Of a DNA stretch of 64,000 nucleotides, positions 26,064 to 33,326 are shown in pieces; positions within the stretch are counted from its first letter, which is position 1; each line of letters starts with the position of its first letter. Source of the stretch: CAZKVJ01 sp964556225 (GTDB lineage Bacteria; Actinomycetota; Acidimicrobiia; Acidimicrobiales; Ilumatobacteraceae); NCBI GenBank assembly GCA_964556225.1, contig CAZKVJ010000003.1, positions 161,560-225,559 of the forward strand, given 5' to 3'. The position numbers were made by a program, and so were the translations under genes. The notes beneath the pieces were generated by a model, which made no database searches, was not told the origin of the DNA, and saw nothing but the letters and a program-made list of their open reading frames with translations.

Positions 26064-27206
26064 ATGTCCGAAGAGATCGTCCCGTTCACCATCGACGTGC
26101 CCGATGCGGCGCTCGTCGACCTGCGCGACCGGCTGGCGAGAACGCGCTGGCCGGAGCGTGAGGCCGTCGACGACTGGTCACAGGGCATCCCGCTGGACTA
26201 CGTGCAAGAGCTGTGCCGGTACTGGGCCGACTCGTACGACTGGCGCGCGCGCGAGGCCCGGCTGAACCGCCACCCCCAGTTCCGCACCGAGATCGACGGG
26301 CTCTGGATCCACTTCCTGCACGTGCGCTCACCGGAGCCCGACGCCCTGCCGCTCGTGATCACGCACGGCTGGCCCGGCTCGATCGTCGAGTTCCAAGAGG
26401 TCATCGGACCGCTCACCGACCCGGTGGCCCACGGCGGCGACGCCGCCGATGCGTTCCATGTCGTGTGCCCGTCGCTGCCGGGGTATGGCTTCAGCGATCG
26501 CCCGGCCCGATCCGGCTGGGGTGTCCCGCGCATCGGGCGCGCCTGGGCCGAGCTGATGGCGCGCCTCGGCTACGAGCGCTATGGCGCGCAGGGCGGTGAC
26601 TGGGGGGCGATGGTCACGACGAGCGTGGCCCAGCAGGATCCGGAGCACGTCGCCGGTGTGCACCTCAACATGGTGGTGGCCATCCCTGATACTTCGATGG
26701 GTGAGCCCACCGAGCGCGAGCTCGAGGCGCTGGCGGCGATGGACCACTACCGCCAGCAGGAGTCCGGGTACTCGACCCAGCAGTCCACGCGGCCGCAGAC
26801 GCTCGGGTACGGGCTGGTCGACTCGCCGGCCGCGCAGGCGGCATGGATCGTCGAGAAGTTCTGGGCCTGGACGGACTGCGACGGCCATCCCGAGAAGGTC
26901 ATCGCCCGGGACGTGCTGCTCGACAACGTGATGCTCTACTGGATCCCGGCCACCGGTGCGTCGTCGGCCCGTCTGTACTGGGAGAGCTTCAACGATCTCG
27001 CCACCGTGCTGGCGCCGGTCGAGGTGCCGAGCGGCGTGTCGATGTTCCCGAAGGAGATCTTCCGGCCGTCCCGGCGGTGGGCCGAGGGTCGCCTGAAGGA
27101 TCTGCGGCACTGGAACGAGCTCGACCGGGGCGGCCACTTCGCCGCCCTCGAGCAGCCGGCCACTTACGTCGACGAGGTCCGCACCTTCTTCCGCTACGTC
27201 CGCTGA
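26064..27206 (+). CDS. Epoxide hydrolase (EphX/JHEH-like)
   Basis: 380 residues: an N-terminal epoxide-hydrolase domain (about 1-110, FTIDVPDAALVDLRDRLARTRWP) followed by an alpha/beta-hydrolase fold. HGWPGS forms the oxyanion site, Asp179 in AQGGDWGAM is the nucleophile that opens the epoxide, and the catalytic His is in RGGHFAALEQP. A late conserved FPKEIF precedes the acid. The enzyme turns epoxides into diols in the cytoplasm. GGGGAG upstream of the ATG serves as the ribosome site. It is downstream of an LLM oxidoreductase, so a joint role in breakdown of a cyclic or terpenoid compound is possible. Confidence 0.92.
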   Translation: MSEEIVPFTIDVPDAALVDLRDRLARTRWPEREAVDDWSQGIPLDYVQELCRYWADSYDWRAREARLNRHPQFRTEIDGLWIHFLHVRSPEPDALPLVITHGWPGSIVEFQEVIGPLTDPVAHGGDAADAFHVVCPSLPGYGFSDRPARSGWGVPRIGRAWAELMARLGYERYGAQGGDWGAMVTTSVAQQDPEHVAGVHLNMVVAIPDTSMGEPTERELEALAAMDHYRQQESGYSTQQSTRPQTLGYGLVDSPAAQAAWIVEKFWAWTDCDGHPEKVIARDVLLDNVMLYWIPATGASSARLYWESFNDLATVLAPVEVPSGVSMFPKEIFRPSRRWAEGRLKDLRHWNELDRGGHFAALEQPATYVDEVRTFFRYVR

Positions 27207-27220
27207 CCGCGCCCACCACT

Positions 27221-27268
27221 GCGTTTGGCCGACTTGCCAGCAGATCTGCATGCAAGTCGAACAAACGC
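27221..27268. repeat. Family B palindrome, copy B1
   Basis: A 48-base imperfect palindrome: left arm GCGTTTGGCCGACTTGCCAG followed by CAGA, right arm TCTGCATG followed by CAAGTCGAACAAACGC; four mismatches per arm pair. It begins 15 bases after the epoxide hydrolase stop, so it is likely the 3' hairpin of that gene, and lies just above the tag promoter. Confidence 0.8.
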
Positions 27269-27277
27269 GGGGGTGGG

Positions 27278-27283
27278 TAGCGT
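27278..27283 (+). promoter_or_regulatory. Candidate leaderless -10 box of tag
   Basis: TAGCGT sits 7 bases before the ATG at 27291, between palindrome B1 and the gene. Confidence 0.4.
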
Positions 27284-27290
27284 GCCGGGG

Positions 27291-27938
27291 ATGGGGGACT
27301 GGACGACGATCGCGGCGGTGCGAGGCGCCGACGGGCGGCTGCGCTGCGGATGGTGCACCTCGGCACCCGACTACGAGGCGTACCACGACCACGAATGGGG
27401 GCGACCCGTGCTCGACGACGTGCGGCTCTACGAGAAGCTGTGCCTCGAGGGGTTCCAGTCCGGGCTGTCGTGGCTGACGATCCTGCGCAAGCGCGAGGGG
27501 TTTCGCCGGGCGTTCGCCGGCTTCGACCCGCAGGCGGTGGCGTCGTTCGGCGCGGCCGACGTCGAGCGGCTGCTGGCTGACGCCTCCATCGTGCGCCACC
27601 GCGGGAAGATCGAAGCGGCGATCGCCAATGCCGGGGCAACCCTTCGGGTGCAGGAGGCGCGGGGATCGCTCGCTGCGCTGGTGTGGTCCTTCGCCCCATC
27701 GCGCCGGGCCCGAGCGATCCCCGAGCTGCTCGGTGAGCTCCCTGCGACGACGCCCGAGTCCACCGCCTTGTCCAAGGAGCTGAAGCGCTTCGGCTTCCGG
27801 TTCATCGGCCCGACCACGGCGTACGCCGCCATGCAGTCGCTCGGGCTGGTGAACGACCACCTCCGCGGCTGCCACGTCCGGGCCGCCTGTGATCGCGACG
27901 TGCGCGCAGCGCAGGCCGCGATCACAGGGCTCGCGTAG
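27291..27938 (+). CDS. tag: DNA-3-methyladenine glycosylase I
   Basis: 215 residues of the HhH-type Tag family, which removes 3-methyladenine from alkylated DNA. Motifs: RCGWCTSAPDYEAYHDHEWGRPV with the first zinc Cys, the substrate-pocket FQSGLSWLTILRKREGFR, the helix-hairpin region FRFIGPTTAYAAMQSLGLVNDH, and the terminal GCH that gives a zinc ligand. ATG 27291 is preferred because the longer frame would run through palindrome B1 and a TAGCGT box precedes it. Confidence 0.93.
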   Translation: MGDWTTIAAVRGADGRLRCGWCTSAPDYEAYHDHEWGRPVLDDVRLYEKLCLEGFQSGLSWLTILRKREGFRRAFAGFDPQAVASFGAADVERLLADASIVRHRGKIEAAIANAGATLRVQEARGSLAALVWSFAPSRRARAIPELLGELPATTPESTALSKELKRFGFRFIGPTTAYAAMQSLGLVNDHLRGCHVRAACDRDVRAAQAAITGLA

Positions 27939-27943
27939 CTCGC

Positions 27944-28648
27944 TCAGCGCACCTCGAGCCGGGACAGGACCGCGGTCGCATCGGCCGGAGGCAGCACCGA
28001 CTGCGTCAGGCTGAGGATGCCCTCGAAGACCTCGGCGGGTGCACCGGCTCGCATCCCCATGAGCATCTCGGTGCGGTCGTCCACGTTCATGGCGGGGAGC
28101 ATCACGGCGAGGCTGCGCGCCATCTCGTCCGGCGGGATCGACTCGACGATCTGGCCGTGCATCTCGCCGACCACGCCGACGCCAGCAGTCGCCTCGAGCG
28201 CGGGCATCAGGACACGCTCCTCGAAGTCCTGGTGCAGGAGGTACTGGCCGGTGAACGACGCCAGCTCCAAGTAGAGCTCGTGCGCGGCGCGGCGCTCGTC
28301 GCCGGCCGACACGTGGGTGAGATGCTGCGCCAGCGCGACGAACTTCCGCACCCGCCGGTCCAGCACGTGGTGGTCGTCGGCCATCTGCGCGGCCAGCTCG
28401 GGGCGGTGGTGCAGGAGGACGGGCTCGATGACCGTGTCCTCGTGGACAGCGTGGGAGTCCAGCAGGTCGGCCACGGCGCTGACGTGGTCAGCGAGCGCGG
28501 CGCGGGCGCATCGATCGCACGGATCGAGCCGCCCCGCCTCGCTCACCACGGCGAACAGCTCGGCGCGGATGCCCTTGTGGATGTCGCGGTAGAGGTCGAT
28601 GGTCACCAGCGCGAGCTCGGGCGCGACGGGGATGTCGACGATGGTCAT
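27944..28648 (-). CDS. Hemerythrin-like HHE domain protein
   Basis: 234 residues. Helical, with the iron-ligand spacing of hemerythrin HHE domains: IHKGIRAEL, DSHAVHEDTVIEPVL, ADDHHVLDRRV and HQDFEERVLMPAL give the His and Glu ligands of a di-iron site. The C-terminal third (PPDEMARSLAVMLPAMNVDDRTEMLMGM) resembles the tail of actinobacterial hemerythrin-like proteins linked to oxygen, nitric oxide or metal sensing. ATG at 28648 has GAGAGGAA upstream. It converges on tag and diverges from two PNPOx-fold genes. Confidence 0.82.
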   Translation of the reverse strand: MTIVDIPVAPELALVTIDLYRDIHKGIRAELFAVVSEAGRLDPCDRCARAALADHVSAVADLLDSHAVHEDTVIEPVLLHHRPELAAQMADDHHVLDRRVRKFVALAQHLTHVSAGDERRAAHELYLELASFTGQYLLHQDFEERVLMPALEATAGVGVVGEMHGQIVESIPPDEMARSLAVMLPAMNVDDRTEMLMGMRAGAPAEVFEGILSLTQSVLPPADATAVLSRLEVR

Positions 28649-28824
28649 GGCGGTTCCTCTCGTGTCTGGCGGCTCGTTCGGTGGGAGCCGCTCGCCGTCG
28701 ACCATCGTGCGGGATCCGTCGCCGCTGCGTTCCTGAAAGGCTCGTAACATCACCCTCAGAAGTTCCTAAGCGGATGCACCTTCGGGGATGGAGGTGCCCG
28801 ACGGACCGCTGGAGGCCGTGAAGA
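28649..28824. promoter_or_regulatory. Divergent promoter region, hemerythrin and PNPOx genes
   Basis: A 176-base gap. TAACAT at 28745-28750 is the best plus-strand -10 candidate for the PNPOx pair, about 75 bases before its GTG; GGAGG at 28811-28815 is the ribosome site. The minus-strand leader holds the GAGAGGAA site of the hemerythrin gene. No convincing palindromic operator was seen. Confidence 0.35.
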
Positions 28825-29289
28825 GTGCTCGACGGCGAGCTGGTGTCGTTCATCGAATCGGGGTGCGGGCTCATCGTCGCGGTTGTCGGGGCCGACGGTG
28901 AGCCCTTCGCGACCCGGGCCTGGGGAGCCGACGTGCTGGACGCTGCGTCCGGCGGCATCCGGCTGCTGCTCGACGCCAGCGATCCGGCGCTGGCGCACCT
29001 CGAGTCCACCGGCGTCATTGCGTTCACCGGTGCCGACGTGCGGACCCTGCGGTCCGCGCAGCTGAAAGGGAGCGTCAGGTCGATCGAGCCGGCGACGGAC
29101 TCCGACCGTGCCCGCGCCGCGAGGTACTGCGACGAGTTCTTCGCGGCGATCACGGAGGTCGAGGGCACACCGCGCGAGCTGCTGGATCGCATCGTCCCGG
29201 TGGCGCTCGTGGGGTGCAGCGTCGTGGCTGGCGAGGCATTCGACCAGACGCCCGGGCCTCGAGCCGGTCGATCGGTCGGTGGCGGATGA
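28825..29289 (+). CDS. Small PNPOx-fold-like protein
   Basis: 154 residues from a GTG with GGAGG nine bases upstream. The order of elements fits the pyridoxamine-phosphate-oxidase-like split barrel used by flavin, F420 or heme proteins: IVAVVGADGEPFATRAWGADVLD, then an ASDPALAHLESTGVIAFTGADV strand pair, then RSAQLKGSVRSIEPATD. The C-terminus (EAFDQTPGPRAG) is similar to the substrate/cofactor tail of some members. This is a fold-level assignment. The stop overlaps the start of the next gene (ATGA), so the two PNPOx-type proteins are made together. Confidence 0.6.
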   Translation: MLDGELVSFIESGCGLIVAVVGADGEPFATRAWGADVLDAASGGIRLLLDASDPALAHLESTGVIAFTGADVRTLRSAQLKGSVRSIEPATDSDRARAARYCDEFFAAITEVEGTPRELLDRIVPVALVGCSVVAGEAFDQTPGPRAGRSVGGG

Positions 29290-30668
29290 GCGGTTCGGAC
29301 TCGGCCGACGGCCTGACCCTCGACGACCTCGACCGGTGCTTTGCTGGCTCCGTCCCGGCCGTCATCGCGACGGCATCGGCGGACGGCACGCCCAACGTGA
29401 CCTATCTCTCCCGCGCCCACAAGGTGGGGAGCGAGCGCTTGGCGCTCTCCAACCAGTTCTTCTCCAAGACCTCGCGGAACCTCGTCGACAACCCGAGGGC
29501 GTCGCTGCTGCTCATCGACCCGATCACCTACGACGAGTACCGCCTCACGCTGGTCTACGAGCGCACCGAGCGTCACGGCAGGGTGTTCGACGACCTCCGC
29601 GCCGACGTCGACGCGGTCGCGGCGATGACGGGGATGCAGGACGTGTTCCGGTTGCGCGCCGCCGACATCTACCGGGTGCAGCGGATCGACGTGGTGAACC
29701 CCGGCCGAGCGCATGTGCCAGCCCAGCGGCCCGTGCATTCGGACGTCGTGCTGGGTGCGCTGGCGGAGCTGTGCGGCCGGCTCGGACGCTGTCAGGATCT
29801 CGAGACCCTGGTGGTCTCCGCCGTCGACGGGCTCGACCGTATGCTCGGCTATCACCACGTCCAGCTCATGCTGCTCGACGAGGAGGGCCGCCGCCTCTAC
29901 ACGATCGCCAGTCGCGGCTTCGACGCCGAAGGAGTCGGTGCCGAGGCGGTCGTCGGCGAGGGGCTCGTGGGCATGGCGGCCGCGCAGGGTGCCCCGCTCC
30001 GGATCGGCAACCTCCAGCAGATGGCGAAGTACTCGCGCACGGTGCGCCGATCGTTCGAGCGGGAGGGCGTGGCGATCGGTCGTGAGATCCCGATGCCCGG
30101 CCTGCCGGATGCCGACAGCCGGCTCGTGGTCCCGGCGCTGTCGATGGGTGAGATCGTAGGCGTGCTCGTCGTCGACAGCGCCGAACCCGTGGCGTTCGAC
30201 GAGCGCGACGAGGCGGTCGTGTCGACGGTCGCGACGGTGCTCGGCGGGGCCATGGAGGCGGTCCGCGCAGCCGAGCGAGAGCTCGGCCCAGTGGCCGCCA
30301 CGGTCCCGCCGCCGACGCCGGGACGTCCGACGGGCACAGCGCGGGTGCGGTTCTACGAGACGGACGGGAGCGTGTTCCTCGACGGCGACTACCTCATCAA
30401 GGGCGTCGCCGGGCGGATCCTGTGGTCGCTGCTCCGCCAGCACCAGAGCGAGGGCCGGACCGACTTCACGAACCGTGAGCTCCGCCGTGACCCGACGCTC
30501 GACATGCCCGGCTTCAAGGACAACCTCGAGAGCCGGCTGATCCTGCTCAAGCGGCGTCTCGACGAGCGTGGGGCGCCCGTTCGCATCGACAGGACCGGTC
30601 GGGGGCGGTTCCGGCTCGACGTCACGGCCGCCATCACGCTCGAGCCCGGCGAGGTCGAAACCGCCTGA
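29286..30668 (+). CDS. PNPOx-GAF-winged-helix multidomain sensor
   Basis: 460 residues with three parts. Residues 1-140 are PNPOx-like (AVIATASADGTPNVTYLSRAHKVG, LALSNQFFSKTSRNL, DVFRLRAADIYRVQRI). Residues about 150-330 are a GAF domain (VSAVDGLDRMLGYHHVQLMLLDEEGRRLYTIASRG and, late, SRLVVPALSMGEIVGVLVVDS). Residues about 355-455 look like a winged-helix DNA- or protein-binding unit (GRILWSLLRQHQ, FTNRELRRDP, LESRLILLKRRLDERG, GRGRFRLDV). A redox- or ligand-sensing regulator is a fair inference. It is coupled to the small PNPOx gene and divergent from hemerythrin. Confidence 0.7.
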   Translation: MSGSDSADGLTLDDLDRCFAGSVPAVIATASADGTPNVTYLSRAHKVGSERLALSNQFFSKTSRNLVDNPRASLLLIDPITYDEYRLTLVYERTERHGRVFDDLRADVDAVAAMTGMQDVFRLRAADIYRVQRIDVVNPGRAHVPAQRPVHSDVVLGALAELCGRLGRCQDLETLVVSAVDGLDRMLGYHHVQLMLLDEEGRRLYTIASRGFDAEGVGAEAVVGEGLVGMAAAQGAPLRIGNLQQMAKYSRTVRRSFEREGVAIGREIPMPGLPDADSRLVVPALSMGEIVGVLVVDSAEPVAFDERDEAVVSTVATVLGGAMEAVRAAERELGPVAATVPPPTPGRPTGTARVRFYETDGSVFLDGDYLIKGVAGRILWSLLRQHQSEGRTDFTNRELRRDPTLDMPGFKDNLESRLILLKRRLDERGAPVRIDRTGRGRFRLDVTAAITLEPGEVETA

Positions 30669-30693
30669 CCCCTTGCAGTTCTCTGCGGGAAAG

Positions 30694-30710
30694 ATCGCTC
30701 CCAGAGCGAT
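30694..30710 (+). terminator. Hairpin after the PNPOx-GAF gene
   Basis: ATCGCTC-CCA-GAGCGAT, a perfect 7-bp stem with a 3-base loop, 25 bases beyond the stop at 30668. It lacks a U-run, which is common in high-GC actinomycetes. Confidence 0.5.
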
Positions 30711-30789
30711 GACACTCCGTCAGAAACAGATGGGGGGGTGGGTGTCGTGCAGGATGGGAGGTGGAACCTCTACCCGTGAGAGGGGTGAG

Positions 30790-31399
30790 GTGCACACGTT
30801 CGAGTCCTTCTTCCAGGAGGCGGAGCCGAGGCGCTGGCGTGGGCCTGGGAGCATTGGGGCCGGGTGTGCGGGCTCGACAACCCGATCGGGTACCTGTAGC
30901 GGTCGGCCAGTCCGAGGCGAAGCGGATGCGGCGCCGCCCCCGCCGCGGGCCGGCCGAGCGCGACACGACGTCCGGCCCGCCCGACGAGCCCGGCTTCGCG
31001 ACCACGCTGCTGACGCCGGCACCGACCGGCCCCGGTGCCACGGAGTGCGAACTCCTGCTCAGTGCGACTGCGATCATTCAGCGCCAGGACGTGCCGATGC
31101 GCCCGGCCATGGTGGCGCCGGCCCGGATGTCCGTCCTGCAGTCCCAGTCCGCCGACGGCGCGGAGATGCACTGGGGGGCCCTGTTGTGGCCTCCGGCGGG
31201 TGAGACCACGGACCCCGTCAACGCCCTGGCCGCGGTGCGGACCGGTCCGTTGTGCGCCGGCCAAGGGATGGCGCGCATGTTGGTCGATGGCCTCTCCGAG
31301 ACCAGCCAGCACGGTGCCTGGGACTTGCCGCCGGGAGCGAAGGACATCGTCGTGGGCGGCGGCGAGCTCCCGGGGACGGGCGCCATCCTCGTCCCGTGA
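30790..31399 (+). pseudogene. Decayed ECF-type sigma factor with unidentified tail
   Basis: Three frames hold consecutive pieces of one sigma-like protein. GTG 30790 (after GAGAGGGG) starts VHTFESFFQEAEPR; then, after an apparent internal loss, the next frame reads EALAWAWEHWGRVCGLDNPIGYL up to a TAG at 30897; a third frame reads VGQSEAKRMRRRP. Joined, these follow the region 2 pattern of actinobacterial ECF sigma factors (FxxFFxExEPR, EALAWAWEHW, NPxGYLYRVGQS). Region 4 is not recognisable. The third frame stays open to TGA 31397 with strong GC third-position bias, ending GAWDLPPGAKDIVVGGGEL, so the tail may be a coding relic or a small gene of unknown role. Confidence 0.6.
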
Positions 31400-31406
31400 G
31401 GGTGAC

Positions 31407-31412
31407 TACCGT
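31407..31412 (+). promoter_or_regulatory. Candidate leaderless -10 box of the formate dehydrogenase operon
   Basis: TACCGT followed by GGCGGC and then the ATG at 31419 (6-base gap). The 15-base string matches the one before the gene at 6239 in 13 positions. It supports the ATG at 31419 as the true start of the catalytic subunit. Confidence 0.45.
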
Positions 31413-31418
31413 GGCGGC

Positions 31419-33326
31419 ATGCGACGAGAGGGGGCGCACCGCGACCGCCTGAGGGTGCCGCTCGTGCGAGACGGGGGTGCGCTGCGGGCGGCGACCTGGG
31501 ACGAGGCGCTGGACCGGGCCGCCGCCGGGCTGGCCGGCGCCCTCGCCGCCGGCGGCCCCGGCGCCGTCGGGATGTTCTCCTGCTCGAAGGCCACGAACGA
31601 GGTCAACTACCTGGCCCAGAAGCTCGCCCGGGTGGTGCTCGGCACCAACAACATCGACTCCTGCAACCGAACTTGACACGCTCCCTCCGTCGTCGGTCTG
31701 GCGACAGTCTTCGGAGCGGGAGGGGGCACCTGCTCCTACCGCGAGGTCGAAGACGCCGACGTCGTCGTGCTGTGGGGCTCCAACGCCCGGGCCGCCCACC
31801 CGATCTTCTTCCACCACCTGCTGCGCGGCCTCGACCGGGGCACCCGGCTGTGGTGCATCGATCCCCGCCGCACGGCCTCGGCTCGCTTCGCCGATGTGTG
31901 GCTCGGCATCGACGTCGGCTCCGACGTGGCCCTGGCCAACGCGATCGGGTGGGAGATCATCCACGCCGGCCTGGTGGACACCGCGTTCGTCGAGCGGGCC
32001 ACGACCGGCTTCGAGGCCTACGCCGAGTCCGTCGAGGCGTACACGCCCGAGCACGCGGCGGCGCTCGCCGGGGTGCCGCCCCACGCCATCCGCGAGCTGG
32101 CCCACGCCTACGCCACGGCCGAGCGGGCCCAGATCGTGTGGACGCTCGGCATCACCGAGCACCACCACGCCGTGGACAACGTGCTCGCCCTGTGCAACCT
32201 GGCCCTGCTCACCGGCCACGTCGGGCGGTGGGGCTCGGGGCTGGTGCCGCTGCGGGGCCAGAACAACGTGCAGGGCGGCGGCGACATGGGCGCCCTACCG
32301 GACCGGCTCCCCGGCTTCGCCCGGGTGGCCGACCCGGCCGCCCGAGCCCGATTCGAGGCGGTGTACGGCCGGCCCCTGAACCCCGAGCCCGGCCTCCACC
32401 TGACGCTGATGTTCGAGGCGATGGAGCGCGGCGACCTGCGTGCGCTCTACGTGATCGGGGAGAACCCGGCCGACTCCGAGGCGGACGTGGAGCACGCCCG
32501 GGCGCTGCTGCGCGAGCTCGACACACTCGTGGTGCAGGACGTCTTCCTCACCCGCACCGCCGAGCTGGCCGACGTGGTGCTGCCGGCCGCGCTGGCGTGG
32601 GCCGAGACCGAGGGCACCGTCACCTCGAGCGAGCGCCGGGTGCAGCGAGTCCGGGCCGCGCTCCGCCCGCCGGGTGAGGCCCGTGACGACCTCGCCATCA
32701 TGTGCGAGCTCGCCCGCCGCCTCGGCACGGACCTCGGTGACCCGACCGCCGAGGAGCTGTGGGACGAGCTGCGCACGCTGTCGGCGAACCACGCCGGCAT
32801 GAGCTGGGTCCGGCTCGAGGCCGAGGGCGGCCTGCAGTGGCCGTGCCCGGCGGAGGACCACCCCGGCAGCCCATTCCTCCACGCCTGGCTGTGGGCCGAC
32901 GACCTCGAGGGACACGAACCGGCGCCGTTCTCGGTCGTCGAGCACCGGGGCCCGGCCGAGGCGCTGAGCGAGGGGTACCCGCTGCGGCTCACCACGGGCC
33001 GGGCCCTCGACTCCTACAACACCGGGGTGCAGTCGTCGCGCTACGACTCGCCGATTCGGTCGGGGTCGGCGCTCGACATGAACGCCGACGACCTCGCCGC
33101 CATCGGCCTGGTCGACGGCGACCGGGCGCTCGTGTCGTCGCCTCGCGGCGCGGTGGAGATGGTCGTGCGGGTCGACGCCGGCCTGCCACGCGGGCTGGCA
33201 TTCACCACCTTCCACTTCCCAGAGCTGGCCGACGTCAACCGACTCACGAATGACGCGTGGGACCCGCGGTCGGGCACGGCGGAGTTCAAGGCCGCCGCCA
33301 TCCGGGTGGAGCCGATCCGTGGCTGA
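31419..33326 (+). CDS. fdhA: Formate dehydrogenase catalytic subunit, selenocysteine-containing, lacking its N-terminal Fe-S part
   Basis: 635 residues if the in-frame TGA at 31674-31676 is read as selenocysteine (Sec86). The frame is the same on both sides: NNIDSCNRT-Sec-HAPSVVGLATVFG, the exact site of the Mo/W ligand Cys or Sec of FdhA/FdhF, followed by the conserved His. Downstream are TWTLGITEHHHAVDNV-like (here WTLGITEHHHAVDN), PLRGQNNVQGGGDMG, NPADSEAD and the C-terminal MoCo-binding RALDSYNTGVQSSRYDSP block. It starts at GAHRDRLRVPL, a point that in normal FdhA lies after the CxxCGVGC [4Fe-4S] domain, which here is a separate gene at 35007. The ATG is supported by the TACCGT box. Standard gene callers would split it into two pieces. 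Confidence 0.88.
31674..31705 (+). promoter_or_regulatory. UGA selenocysteine codon and bacterial SECIS hairpin
   Basis: TGA at 31674-31676 is followed by a 6-bp stem, GTCGTC (31689-31694) with GGCGAC (31700-31705, one G-U pair), closed by the loop GGTCT (31695-31699). An outer CGCTCC (31679-31684) with GGAGCG (31713-31718) can extend the structure. The spacing from UGA to the GGUCU loop is 18 bases; from memory of E. coli fdhF, both the loop and this spacing are the same. SelB binds such a hairpin to decode UGA. Confidence 0.85.

Noticed and set aside
30770..31312. Minus-strand open frame of about 180 codons
   Set aside because: No ribosome site or domain; the opposite strand shows sigma-factor pieces and stronger third-position GC bias.
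31674..31676. Stop codon splitting fdhA into a pseudogene
   Set aside because: The frame is unchanged across the TGA, the site is the known Sec position, and a SECIS hairpin of the right shape and distance follows.
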